Below, one piece after another: positions 11,667 through 23,307 of a stretch of 64,000 nucleotides of DNA. Below the pieces are notes generated by a model that was not told the origin of the DNA, ran no database searches, and saw only the letters and a list, made by a program, of their open reading frames with translations. The position numbers were made by a program, and so were the translations under genes. The DNA comes from Neophaeococcomyces mojaviensis (Eukaryota > Ascomycota > Eurotiomycetes > Chaetothyriales): contig JAPDRQ010000074.1 of the NCBI GenBank assembly GCA_030247915.1, forward strand, positions 1-64,000. Reading direction: 5' to 3'. Numbering within the stretch: the first letter of the stretch is position 1; each line of letters starts with the position of its first letter.

Positions 11667-12218
11667 GTTTTCTTATCCTGTCAATCGCTTTTCATGTGGC
11701 TTTGGCTTCGAAGTAGTAGAGACTTACTAATCATCTGGCTCACCGGTGATACTCGAGCTCTGCTTGCCAGAAGATTGAAGGCCGTACAAATCTGCAAACC
11801 GTTTGCAGCGTGTCTATTGAGGCATACTGATGCTGAGTGCTGCCCATTTGGATAAGACTAACGGCTGACTTTGACAGCGATGCAGGTGCTTGACTGCTAG
11901 CTCCGACTCTCGCCAAGCCACTACAGTCCCGCTCTTTCCGTTGAAGGACTGGCCTGCAGTAGAGCATCTTCTCAAGTGACTAGGTACAGAATTGCCTGCA
12001 AGCCAGGCACGCTTGTGGCTGATGACCTCGTGTTTGACTTTCTTTGGAAGTTCTTCACTCCCTCCCAGGGATGAAGAAATAACCTGAGCAGGCAGGATAG
12101 TCGTGTGCTCCATGGCTGGACCTGCTGGCATCTATCCCGTCGACCCTGGTGCTCTACAAAAGCGTCTTCCTGCTGCTAGATCTGAGTATTGTGGCCGCCT
12201 GTGTGAGAGCTCAACGAC

Positions 12219-13536
12219 ATGGCAGAATCAGTCAGCGGAGATGCGACCACGGGCATTTATGAGCCTCTTAAGCCGCCTTTTCAAGCACTGAACGACACTA
12301 ATCAGGGGCCATTGGCTATGGTCGTGTCGATACCACTAATCATCATTGCATCGATCGTGGTTCTGGTCAAATTATGGACAGTGTATGGTACGACAAGAAG
12401 GTTGGGAATAAATGACGCTACTGCTATTGCTGCAATGGTAAGCATATATCTGTTTGGGAAAGTCAATGCACCATTAACGGGCTGATCAGGCTCTCGGCAT
12501 AGCCTACACGATAGCATTGAACCAGTCTATCCAGCATGGTCTGGGAAGGGTAGCAGATGAGCTAGATGAATCTATGATTGAGGCATTGAGCAAGGTGGGA
12601 TGCTTCTTATAAACAAAATCACTGTGCTGATGTTTGATAGGACTACTTTGCGGCAAACATCCTGCTATACCCAGCTCTTGTATGCGCTAAAGCAACAGTC
12701 ATCCTTCTTATTATCACCATCAAGCCTCAGCGGCGTGTCCTGCTTGCCTCACAAGCCCTTCTCGGAGTCAGCATTATCTGGGGTCTTGCCAGTGTGATAG
12801 CGATTAGCCTGCAGTGTAGCCCGAGTCGTTGGGTCATGGGCCCAAATGCAAGCAATACCTGTGTCAGCCAGCGTGCTATGCAGATAACGATCCGAAGTAT
12901 CGATGCACTCATTGATGTGGCAATTGTCCTTCTTCCTATCTTTATGATGCAGAGTGTACAGACCTCATTCAGCAAAAAGCTGTGGGTTGTAGCATTGTTC
13001 GCCACAAGAATGATGTGAGTATGCCGAAAATCTTCATTACTCTGGCTGACAGCATGAATAGCACACCGATCATGACCCTGGTCTCCGTCGCCACACTCTC
13101 AGATTTCTACGATGCGCTGACCGAGGATCGTCCATTCCATGCCATCACGCCTTTGATATGGACATCCGTTGCCCTCTGCCTCTCCATCATCACAGCCTGT
13201 ATACCGTCCATCAAAAGATTCCTTGCAGACTGGGCTTCTGGACTATCACGCGCAGCCATTAACGACTCCTTCGAAATGGATCATACCATTGGTATGTCCG
13301 GCTCGAGGAACAATGGCTCAGTAGCTTGGAAGCAGAGGCTGACCAAGTCTGCGCAACGTTCTGCAGGCACATCAAGTGATAGTGTCAAAGGACTTGTTGA
13401 TGGCGTTATCGTACAGACTAAGGGTTATCATGTCGAGTATGAAGAAGAGCAGGTGTCAGTTGATGGAAACAGAAGCACAAGTAGTGGTCGAGAGGTTGTG
13501 CCGAATAATGCTTCAGGAACACGAGTGAACACCTGA
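12219..13536 (+). CDS. Pth11-like seven-pass integral membrane protein (fungal rhodopsin-fold domain)
   Basis: The spliced product is about 390 residues. Introns are at 12438-12489, 12595-12640 and 13015-13061, all in frame. Seven hydrophobic segments span roughly residues 30-290. The first is AMVVSIPLIIIASIVVLVKLW and the last is within LIWTSVALCLSIITACIPS. The ending of the domain, 'SIITACIPSIKRFLADWASG', is the signature of the fungal rhodopsin-like family (Pfam Fung_rhodopsin) that includes Pth11-type receptors. Two loop cysteines, in LQCSPS and NTCVSQ, probably form the extracellular disulfide. A polar Ser/Gln-rich cytosolic tail of about 90 residues follows. No N-terminal CFEM domain is present, so this is the non-CFEM type. 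Likely at the plasma membrane; ligand unknown. Confidence 0.87.
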
Positions 13537-14517
13537 AAAGGAGATAGACCAATACATCGTTGTCATGTGAGAAACGCTCAGGATACAGCCATTCTACCAG
13601 CTATTTATGGGATCTACAGACTGTAGCATATGCGAATGATCCAGATAGTGACCATAACAGTGTAAAAAATACAGAATGAATCGAAAGGGCGTGTTGGGCA
13701 AGCGTGGTTGATGTACCAAATGTGTGCAAGTGTCTTGCCGCAGTCAACAACAACGATCCTGCTCAACGCACCAACTTACAATGCTTCTAACACGACCATC
13801 ACGCAATGAATTTTGGGCATCGTGCTTTTGTGTTTGCCTTTAGTTCTTCCAAGTACTCACAAACCTTGACTACTTTTGCTGCGGGTAGAAATTAGGTCTT
13901 GTCCTAGCATTTTTGAAGGAAAACGGCGAAGGTGGGTGAAAAGCAGGTCACAGGTAGCAAAGTCTGGTCGATCCTTCACGAGAGTTCAAGCATTCAACGC
14001 AAGCGACGGCTTCTACGACTAAGAAAACCTTTGCTGCACATGACTCCAAGATCACATGCTGCTCGATCAAAGCTAGCCTCACTTGAGTGCAGTTTTAAAA
14101 CATACTACACCGACGCGGCCGAAACATTAACGGCCGAAATATAGATTTTTTCGGTGCTCTCCTGGCAAAGCCCCAGCGTATTCGACTTGCCAAGACCATA
14201 GAGAAATTCCTGTGATGATGTATTGGACATTTTGCATGGAGTGTGGCGGTCGAAGGCTCACCATAGTACTGGCACCCACATGAGATTTGCCATCCAGCAT
14301 GACATGTCCGTGCCGAAGCTAGGCCATTCGAAGTGTTGCTGAAGGAGTCACGTAAAACTCCCCACACTCGCTATGTAGTGCTTTCCACTAGCCTTATGAA
14401 CATCAAGACATAGTTGTGTAACCGCTCACCTACTAATATAAAGCTACTTTATCTGATTGGAAAGCAATTTTACTTTGATCAGCAAGCCATTACCCCAGCC
14501 CCACCACATCAGGGGCA
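13537..14517. other. Intergenic stretch
   Basis: It holds the 3' flank of the Pth11-like gene and the old promoter side of the pseudogene that follows. No convincing open frame, repeat or RNA gene was seen. Confidence 0.5.
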
Positions 14518-15540
14518 ATGTCCTTCCACACCATTCCAGAAGAAGATCTTGCCCTCCCTATTGACTTGGTCGTCCTCGTCATGGGCGCCACAGGTTTTAT
14601 AACCAGTCACATCGTGCGCGCCTATCTGAAGTTCGGCTACCGTGTGTGAGGCACCGTTCGTAGCGATGAGAAAGGTGGTATCTTAACTAAAAAGCACAAC
14701 GCCAATCCGAAGTTCAGTGATATTGTCGTCCCCGATATTTCTGCTCCAAATGCTTTCAACGATGCGATTAAGAGTTAGCGGCGTTGCCAATGACATGTCG
14801 AAGCAACTTGATCCGGCAATAGTAGTCCCACAAGCTAAGCAAGCCATACTGTCATTACTTGAGGCAGCGGAAAGAAGTTCCGGTGTGTCGAGTGTAGTGC
14901 TGACAATCAGTTCGTTTGCGGTCAAGATGCCGAAGCGTGGCGTGAGTTCACTGTTGATGCTACTACGTGGAACTAAGAGGCCATTGATTAGGCATGGAAT
15001 ACATCTGCTCGTAAACGTGGAGAGGATCCAAGGTTCGGGGAGGTAGTCTACTCCTGCGCTAAGACTGGGTTCGAGCGCATGGCCTATCAGTTTGTGCAGG
15101 AGCGGGGACCTGGATTTGTGCTTAATTCTGTTTGTCCCAATTTCATTGCTGGACGTGTATTACCAGGCGTCGCGCTAGAGCCTTCGGGATCAGGTATCAT
15201 CAACGTGTTTCGGGAAATTCGAGACTTGAATTTTCTCGCGCAATGGATGATTGATGTGGAGGACGATGCGAAAATTCATGTTGCGTGCTTGGCAGATAAG
15301 ACAATGAACGCGGAGAGGGTACTAGGGTATGCACGTCCGTTCAATTGGAATGATGTGCTTAGAGCCATTAGAAAGGTCAGACCAGAAGCAAAGGTCATAG
15401 GCGATATTGAGGGTCAGGCGACCGATTTGATGGAGGTTGATACTGGGAGGGGCGCAGAGTTGTTGAGAAAGTGGTGGGGTCAGCATGGGTATACTACATT
15501 TGAGGAGAGTGTGAGGAGGAATTTAGAGCACATGAAGTGA
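14518..15540 (+). pseudogene. Short-chain dehydrogenase/epimerase (Gre2/ketoreductase-like), inactivated
   Basis: Conceptual translation across frames gives an extended SDR reductase of the Gre2/aldehyde-ketone reductase type. The Rossmann motif VMGATGFITSHIV is near the start, followed by the family block FSDIVVPDISAPNAFNDAIK and then SGVAND. The catalytic YxxxK appears as YSCAK at 15049-15063, and a C-terminal half runs to 15540. Lesions seen: TGA at 14647-14649 where the family has Arg ('RV-GTVRS'), a one-base frameshift near 14771-14778, a further frameshift near 14927-14935, TAA at 14974-14976 and TAG at 14989-14991. The C-terminal 153 codons remain open. The damage is too dense for sequencing error. 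The TGA and at least one other stop fit C-to-T changes. Confidence 0.8.
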
Positions 15541-15894
15541 AGGTTAAGATCGAAAGTTAGTTGATAGGAACATGTTGTAACTTTAGATAATGTTTACAAC
15601 TTCTTTGCTGTGAGGCATAATGTCTGTCGTGGCATGATGAAGCAAATAATGTAATGGACCATGGCTACAGCGTTATCAACATTGACGGTCTAGTTTCAGT
15701 TCACCTGGGCAACTGGAATGAAAACCAATTATATAGGCCATATGATTTCACAAGAGCTACCGGACGACTGCTACGTCTCGGTGAAAAGCTGCTGCTTCAG
15801 GTGAAACATCAGAAGAGAGCGGTTCACTCCCCTTGGCAACCGGCGACTATGTATGTCATTAACGTCGAATTGAGTAAGAAGAGTATTGTCTCGG
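15541..15894. other. Intergenic stretch between convergent genes
   Basis: It contains the 3' flanks of the dead dehydrogenase and of the leftward regulator gene. The short open frame at 15654-15923 runs into the regulator's 3' end and is not supported. Confidence 0.5.
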
Positions 15895-18343
15895 TCATGT
15901 TTCCAAAAATATGTTGTCGTTAGGAAGGGGTGGATGGTAACCATCGTTAAAATGTTGATGATTCCACATAGAAATCTCATCTTGAGGGTAGTCCAACCAC
16001 TGATCCACTATTTGAGGACCAGTGATTCCATTCTCGTGGACTGAGGAACCTTTTTGCCTCTGACCCTGCGTTCTGGGGCGCCGCTGTCGAGTAAAATTCC
16101 ATAAACGGATGACTCTTTCGAAGAGTTGAAGCATGTTGTGCATTTCTGGAGGGTCCAAATAAGGCAACATCTGTTTAACAGCTTCCTGGTTCCACTGTTC
16201 TTTCCATAATTCTTGCAGCGCCGGGATCTCTGCCGATGGGAAGCTGATTGTTCCTTGGTGAACGCCATCAGGGATAGCATAGTTTCCAGGGAAGAACAGT
16301 TTCCACCATTTAGCCCACGTTTGCTGTAGGTCTCTGCGATCTCTTTTGTCGTAAATTTCCTCCAGCTGCTCAAAAAGATCAATCCCAATTTCAAAGTTCG
16401 ATTCTGAGGGCTGAACCCTTTGGCAAATCGAAGGGTCTCTCTGTCTTGCAATCAAATGAGCCTTGTCGGCACGTTTGTCGTCGAGCTTTAAGCCACACTT
16501 TTCGCATCCATAATGTATTTTTCTGAAGTGCTCCCTTTGTTAAGAACGATTAGCAACATCTAGGAATTGTAGGTGTAGAAACATACCAGAGATGCCGGAA
16601 TTCCAATCCTTCTCTTGCACAGCCAGGATTGTTGCCAGGTACACCAATAGGTCTTCTACATAGTGGGCAGTCCCACCTGATTGGTTTTGCTCTTTTTAGA
16701 CTTCTGTAATCGTCGCCGTTACCATTGTTTTCTTGTTCGTCTGGATCATCACCGGTTGGACGCTTCCGCTTGCTACCACTGCTAGAGTCTGAAGACGTTG
16801 TGTTAGGAGATGTCCCGGTGCCACTTCCAGTGGGCCCAGAAGATGGTGTAGCAGTGGATGACCCGGCACCGCTCATTTGTGTAGAAGATAAAGCTGGGTT
16901 TTCTCGATTTCCGCTCTGATATTGTCTGAACCCCTCATCAGACTGCAGGAGATGCAACGAACCCTCTGGCATGAGGGTATTAATAACCCGTAGAACGGAA
17001 AGAGCTTGATCGCGACCGAAAATAGCCGCGATCTCATCCTCGACGCTCATCGCTTCGGAATGGTCGTCTTCGTCGTCGGCCTCCTGATTGATGTCCGATT
17101 CGCTGTTATGGGAACATAACATAGTAGGTGTGTTGTGAGATTTCGGGGTTGAGTCTGCCAGCTTGTTTTCTCCATAGATCTCGTCAAGAGTTCGTCTTTG
17201 TTCGTCTGCTGACTTGTCTTGGGGGAGTGCATATGAAGCTTGTGCCAGCTCCCTGAGCATAATGCCTCCGGACGCGCATGGTGTTGAGTTTGGAATATTC
17301 GTATAAAGAGTCGATTGCATAATCGTAGGAGATTTTAGAACTGGGACCCTGTGACTCTCAATTGACGTTTCAGATATTCTTCCATTCAGATCTATTGGAC
17401 CTCTCAACGGTACTAAAGACTGCTCTCTAGAGAGTTGCGGGGTGGGGCTGTGTAAGTGTTTTCTGCATTCTCGAAAGTTCGAAGTTGAAGAGCTTCTGGC
17501 GTGTCCGCAGCCTGATCGCCAAATCTCTTCAGCGCTGATTTGGAGACCTATAGCAAGGAAGTGTACTTGATCATATGTAGGGTTCGGGGCCTGATCAAAT
17601 CCATGTTTGATAACTTTGCACTTCCACGGAGCAATTGTACCGACTAAACACTTTTTTGCGCGTTTTCGACTTGTAGGTTTGGCTTTTGCCGGGTCTGGCG
17701 GTAGTGTTTCGGACCATTGTTTGAGCCCGTGGTAATCGATTTGCAGACATGAGGCTAGAAATGAAATCTGGTCGAGCGTTGGATGTGGATTGCTTCCAAA
17801 GGCAATCTTTACGACCCTATACTTCTGGTTTGATATTACACGAAATGGTGTTTTAGAAGATCTAAGCATATACCTCGTGATATCATAGATGCTTTTTGCT
17901 GGAGCTAGAGGTGGTGGCGTGTGAGCTGAAGGGTTTGGTTTTTCTTCCGGTACAGAGCACAATGGGGTAACTGTTGCACTCGACAGGCTAGAATAACTTA
18001 AACTCGGCGCACTTTGATTTGTCAGAGATTCGTTAAAATTCCAGTAAGATAGTGAGATTTGCGGAGTGTAGTCCGAGGGAAAAGATGACTCCCCGTATTC
18101 CTGATATTCAGAATCCTGCCAGCTCTTTTCGAATTTGTGGTCCGACAAACATTGTCGCCACGTATGGAGATAGGCGTTAGTCCTACTATCCACATCAGAA
18201 ATGAGTGGAGAATAGGTCGAAAAATTAGCCTCCAATTTATCTTCGTTCAATGGTGCTATTTGCGTGTGTGGCATCTTAGCAGAATAGTGAATGCAAGAAT
18301 CGAGAGCATCGGCCTTGAAGTAGTCACGTTCGCCCCGATACAT
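15895..18343 (-). CDS. Regulator with two homeodomain-like repeats and C-terminal C2H2 zinc fingers
   Basis: Two exons joined over an intron at 16535-16586 encode about 798 residues, or about 775 if the second ATG (18274, MPHTQIAP) is used. That ATG may be the true start. Two related segments at about residues 177-210 and 242-275 share K-I, P.PT..DQ..FLA..LQI and a final W. This is the helix 2-3 pattern of homeobox (KN-type) domains, but without the usual WF.N.R. The C-terminal part has CPLC, a further Cys, and WEHFRKIHYGC reading across the splice junction, then EKCG and a His. This matches the fungal C2H2 family with the 'LKEH..R.H' helix. A helical tail with conserved W and FFP follows. 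The middle is long, polar and Ser/Thr-rich. A nuclear DNA-binding role is inferred. Confidence 0.78.
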
Positions 18344-19429
18344 ACAGAAACGGTTGGGTTCGTTTTTGAGTCACTTCGAAGGCCAAAATTAGACCGCTAA
18401 AAGGGCAGATGACTCTACGGAGCTGAAGTGTTATGAAGACTTTTGTCGATCAAATCCTAAGTTTCTGATATTAGGTTCGAAGAAGTGAAGGTGAAGTACG
18501 ATAAATGGTTGCCTCAGTCTTGCGTGCTGCAAGTAAACCACTGGCGGCGTGTACACCAGCGCAACTTGTCAATTCGGGCGCTGCGCAAATGCGCAGCCAG
18601 AAGGATTGGAGACTGACGTCAGCCAAAGGTACAGTGGCTGAGCACAATGGACGCGCAATTTTCGTGACGCGTGCTTCACGCGGTTTCGATAGAATTTCTG
18701 TCTTCACCAGCCATCAAGCATGTTACCCTCATCAAGGTTGTAGTGCGCATCGGCAAGAAACAAATAAAATAAAATAAAACATAATAAAGGTTACGGTGTC
18801 ACCCATAAATGAGGCTTAATCATTCGATTGATGAATGATTCAGCTTTTGCCAGCAGTGTAAGAGAAAGAGACCATCATAATCGCCTTCTCAAGAATATTA
18901 TGCGACCACAAATATTTCAAAGAGTCTCACTATTATCAATATCGTCTAGTCTACACCATTGTTATTGTCGCCAAAAGTTACTTAAGTGCAGTCGTCTTTT
19001 CGTCCATACTTGTTCAGCAACTGGCTTTGCTATCAGGGTCCCAATCATGTGACTTCACTTACTGCCAAGGCTGCGCAGTTGCACACCAGCATTAACCTCT
19101 CCTTGCGAGGTTCCGAAAACATTATTCATCAATAACTTCTTCTCTAAGTCAAGATGCGCACAACTCATGTTCTTCATCAACTCGTGGCTGCGCTCATTTG
19201 CTTTTCAACACGATCAAGATGCAAAATTCTACACAATAAGTGTAAGTAGTCAAATCTGCAGAAAGTGGTAATCGCAGTCCATCAATTTAAGCTCTGCGCG
19301 AATACTCTCTTAAATTCGACAGTGGTGTAAATGAGAAACAATATGTTCTCGATATAAGTATTTTCTTGGTTCTGTAGCTTGATTGCATCTTGCAAAAACA
19401 TCATCCCAACATTCCAGCTTATCTCACCC
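18344..19429. other. Intergenic stretch
   Basis: It is the promoter side of the leftward regulator and possibly of the rightward gene that follows. It includes a short A-rich AAATA-type tract around 18764-18788. Open frames at 18505-18777 and 18828-19052 do not look like proteins. Confidence 0.5.
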
Positions 19430-20133
19430 ATGTCTCCGTCCAGAGCAGTCCGGCCAGGACATTACCTTGGCTCTTCCGCGACTACATCTCCTGTTTCCAT
19501 AATAAAATGGCGCCTTCTAATCAAAGTGAATGGAGATGCCTACCTCCACGAACTTATACTCTTGTCCAGCGACCGAGGACCTGATGTTGCTGTGAAACTT
19601 GTACGAAAATACAAAAGTTCTCAATCCTGGTTCTCAAAAGCGGTGCCCTTTTTGGTCCCTGTGGTCTACAGGGCGAGTCTTTCTCCGGTACCGCTTTATC
19701 CCGCCTTCTTCACTTTTGTTGTTGACTAGAAACTTCCTAGATCCCTATTAGAGATGCCTCCGAAAACGTTCCTTGCATGGTGGACATTGACGCCAAACAT
19801 TATTCCCACGTCCTCACCCATGCTTTGCGCAAACCCGAGACTCTTCGCTCTACCTCCGACTTCGTCACATCCTACAGTTGTTTCGCTGCTGTCGACGACA
19901 CAACCGGCAGCGTGCGTGCGGGAGACGCACTCTTGATTGAATTGGAGCTCAGCAAAGTAGCTCTTTTGGTATTTCTGATTGCGTCGTTCATCTCGTCTGT
20001 TATCGCGGGAGTTCTTGCGGGCATTTTGCGGCATAGTCTTGATTCTGGGATTGGTGTCTGGGGTGGAGTTTTGGGTTCCATTGGCGCTGTAGAAGGATAC
20101 TTGGCATGGCGGTTGAAGTCGACAAGTAACTGA
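19430..20133 (+). CDS. Putative two-pass membrane protein with glycine-zipper-like segment
   Basis: The best-supported part is 19741-20133, an open frame with two hydrophobic segments near its end (VALLVFLIASFISSVIAGVL and a Gly-rich GIGVWGGVLGSIGAVEGYLA). The second has small residues every three or four positions, as in helix-packing glycine zippers. Upstream, an exon from the ATG at 19430 joins in phase across an intron at 19601-19740, giving about 187 residues, but the 5' structure is uncertain. In the third frame, the part of this 'intron' from about 19593 to 19723 also reads as a protein-like stretch (KIQKFSILVLKSGALFGPCG), so an older exon or overlapping product is possible. No family was recognised. 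Confidence 0.4.
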
Positions 20134-20834
20134 CTGTGAAGCGAAGATCGGTAATGTTCTGCTCCACCAGTGGCAAACTTATCGTTGTAGAAAACAAGCT
20201 CTCGAAGTCTTCCTGTTGGCGATGGTCTCACGCTCGTGTTATGACAAAACCTTGCATCTCAGCACGGGCGATATCCTATTCTCGCAACTTGATATTTGAC
20301 AACAGCTGTACACTCAATCTTGTGTTTTCCTGTATGGGTACCGGTACATGCTACAGTGAGCGCATGCCTCCTCCATGCGCTAGTTTCATGACGTCGTTTC
20401 GTGACCAGATATTTTGTCTGTACATTGTGTCCAGATTCACCATTCAGGACACAAGGAGTTCATTTTTTCATTCTCTCAGCAATCAAATCCAGCGCAAATT
20501 AAGCCCCTGCCCCTTTTTGAGAAACGCAATGCGCTAAATTGTGAAGAACCAAGATCTTAGGCTGACAATAGCGCAACGACAGCCGTGCCGTAGTGACGAA
20601 CAGTGTGTAGCATTGTACTTCGAGCAGGCTGTTCTTGTTATCTTCTCCATGGATAGCAACTGTGATCGTTTCGGGCTACAATACCTGTTTGCGGCGAAGA
20701 CAATGACATTCGTGGTCAAGATGACGATACTCATTCCCACGACTTAGTTGGGACTCGTTCTCGTGATCTATGAAATTTTTTCATGAAAATTCTGGTCCTT
20801 CGTATCTACCGATTCTTTTCTTTCGCGACTAGCA
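20134..20834. other. Intergenic stretch
   Basis: It holds the 3' flank of the putative two-pass gene. Frames at 20136-20537 and 20541-20747 have no recognisable features. Nothing else was seen. Confidence 0.45.
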
Positions 20835-21041
20835 CTACGCGCTAGGGCTCAGCAGAGTGCTAGCATACTCAAATTTGGCGCCACATGTAGGACATTGATA
20901 ATGATTTCCATCCTAGTCGTTGATGTGGGCTCGGCATTGGTAGCATTCAAATGCCCATTTGTCGGTTTGGGGAACCCACACCATACTCGGGGTGATCTGG
21001 ATTGTGAATTTGGCGCTAATTTCCTTGAGGCATCCATGGCA
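20835..21041 (-). pseudogene. Remnant of a zinc-ribbon-like protein with three CxxC pairs
   Basis: In one reading frame the minus strand gives CHGC, then ISAKFTIQITPSMVWVPQ, then CYQC, then CPTCGAKFEYAS to a stop at 20835. Three CxxC pairs spaced in this way suggest a zinc-binding ribbon. A TAG at 20913-20915 interrupts the frame between the second and third pair, and another TAG lies just upstream of the first pair. No start codon or intron that bypasses the stop was found. Family not recognised. Confidence 0.35.
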
Positions 21042-22838
21042 CTATTTGATCGTGACGAGCGGGCTTGATGTACTATTACAGTAAATGCCAGTTGCTTCAT
21101 CATCAGAGTTGGTTTGGTTAACTAATCATGATCAAATCGTTCTCGTTCATGACCCCGCCGGGTCAAACCCCAGTCAGCCTATGACAAAATTTGGCTCATT
21201 AGCAGGACTTGGTAGCTTCTTTCATCAACTTCGGTCTGGCTAATGCGGATTTAACCAATCTACAATCAAGAAAGCGCTGTTAACTTGGTGTACCAACAAG
21301 GCTTTGGGAACTGCAAGACTTGTTTGTGAACAAGGAGGTGTTTCCCCCCACCCAGATATTATGGAGGCTCCTCAACGATCCCCAGATATAAAAGATGGCA
21401 GCGTACGACCCATCGACATCATTGGGTCTAACTGTCTTGAGGTCCAACTCTGGTTCGTTATTCTCCGTTGCCATCTAGTCATCAGAAGGCGGGTTGATAG
21501 TGACTGTGTGTCAAGTCCTTCGTATTAGTGTTGCTCTTCCTGCATCACATAGCATGGACGCAAGCTTAGTCTCTGCATTTCATTCACCAGACAGACGTTG
21601 TACGCATCACACTTGACTCCATTTGAGGGCACAGTATTGTTGCAGCTTTTAAAAGCTGGCAGAAACTGACCTAGTTGTCGAACAGCACGTTATTGAGTAG
21701 GACGCAGGTTCACGGTTGAGGCTGAGCAGTAGTACCCAAAGGAAGCAGCATCCTAAACGTCCCGAAGAGGCGAACTTACTCAGTCGTGGCTTGCAGCGCC
21801 ATGACAATATGTCTCTGGAGCCTGTGAGCAAGATCTCTGTAACGAAGCAGATATAGTGGATTGGAGCGAAGAACTCCCAACCCAACCATAAAACATTTTC
21901 TGCCTAGGGACTAGAGGCCTTGTCCTGGTTAACCACAAGGACATCTTCTCGGAAAGACGGATCTCCATCGCAGATGTTCTTCAACACGCACGACTTCGCC
22001 CCAAACAACAAGGCAATACCTAGTTTCGTGTGCCAATGAGCCTCTAGTATTTACACTCCGGCACATGTCAACAGGCGATTCAGGCGTGGCGCACGGCGGG
22101 CTGACAGTTGTGTTGTGTGAAACACTGGGTACATTGAGCGTCACCAATCTGAATAGCGGAGGAAGATCATGATCGAGTATATAGCAGGAAGGGACACACA
22201 ACAGTAAGGCGGTAGGGTTGCGTCTCGGACTGGGATGCCATTCACTGAGCACTGCATTGGCCCGAATTGCCGTCCTTCACTTTGATGTAGACAGATCGAC
22301 ATTTAGCAGTATCCTCTTCATTCTGAGCGACGGGGGATTAGGCACCTTGCAAAATCCTGAAGTTCGCATAGTCGAACAAGCACACCTGTTTCCACATTCA
22401 ACGATCGGTTGCGGAACATGAATGTGTTTGTGGTAAATATATGTCCGGCACTTTTGGTGACATGGTTAGCCCTGCCGACAACAAAAGCGGTAGGGCGACC
22501 ACAATGATGGTATAGGGTAAAACATAGGTGCAGAAAAGCACAACTTGGTGAAAATGAACTGATTGAAAATTGGTAGATGTAGTTTTCGATGATTCATCGA
22601 TTGTGGTTAAGCTGTTAACCTTTTGCCCGTCGGACCCCATACAGATGGAAGGGGAATGGGCATGAGCGCATGTCATATGGATTGAGAAGCGCCATATCTG
22701 CTCAATATCTGTGCTTATCTTCCCAAATGTAACTGCCAGGAGAGTTTGTGATTCCATATTTTTTTCCATCAGCAAGTGTATGAACACACATCGCTGCACT
22801 ACCCTGTGTTTCCGTTGGTATGATGTAATGGCATACTC
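21042..22838. other. Gene-free stretch with possible coding debris
   Basis: No intact gene is supported. On the minus strand, around 21780-22030, one frame reads as a protein-like segment (GAKSCVLKNICDGDPSF, then a TAG, then LGWEFFAPIHYICFVTEILL), which may be another decayed gene. The 133-codon frame at 22398-22799 looks random. The right edge is the 3' flank of the small hydrophilic-protein gene. Confidence 0.4.
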
Positions 22839-23307
22839 TTAGTCCGATCGGTTGTTTCCGGTCCTGATATTACTTCTCACATCATCCTCCCCACCGTACT
22901 GCTGTTCTCTTTGCTTCGTGAGATGCTCCGGGCCCTCGCCAGGCTCTCCCTGGTCAAAGTCTCCGGCCTTCGTCAGTCGACCAGTGCCTTTCTGAATATC
23001 ACCACCCTCTGACAGTGGGATGTCTCGATTGTTGCCGCTACCAGATACATGTGATCCGTATTCAGCAGTCGAGCCAGGGAATTTGTTGGTTACAGCTTGG
23101 TCAATACCGGACTCATCAGCTGCAATTTGTTAGAACACTAAGCAGATGAACTTAGAGAGAAACATGCATACTTGAGGTTGAGCCGCCCTTGGTGTCTTTC
23201 CCCCCAAAGCCTGTACCTTCTTGACGTCCTGCCTTGAGTCGATCGGAGTTAAGGTCTTGTTCGGCCTTGGCTGCGATATCGAGGAGATCTTCCTTGTTGC
23301 TAGACAT
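22839..23307 (-). CDS. Small conserved hydrophilic protein (2 exons)
   Basis: Splicing at 23120-23171 (GTATGC to TTGCAG, 52 bases) gives about 138 residues. It begins MSSNKEDLLDIAAKAEQDLN. It is very rich in Gly, Asp, Glu and Lys and has no membrane segment or cysteine. Motifs such as DESGIDQAV..KFPG, NRDIPLSEGGDIQKGTG and a C-terminal DDVRSNIRTGN match a family of small proteins that I recall as widespread in filamentous ascomycetes and without an assigned role. The composition is like stress-induced hydrophilins, so a protective role is possible but inferred. Neither exon is long enough to stand out alone, so the gene is easily missed. The start is the ATG that begins the conserved acidic helix. 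Confidence 0.82.

Larger units (their letters stand above)
10588..12218. other. Intergenic region with palindromes and an old repeat
   Basis: No supported gene. It contains two copies of a palindromic 22-base element (10940-10995), a perfect hairpin (11041-11062) and a degenerate copy of a dispersed repeat (11597-11666), each listed separately. Open frames at 11814-12131 and 10658-10846 do not resemble proteins. It is also the shared upstream region of the permease (leftward) and the Pth11-like gene (rightward). Confidence 0.5.

Noticed and set aside
22398..22799. 133-codon minus-strand frame with a hydrophobic segment
   Set aside because: No start context, no homologous motif and composition like the surrounding non-coding DNA.
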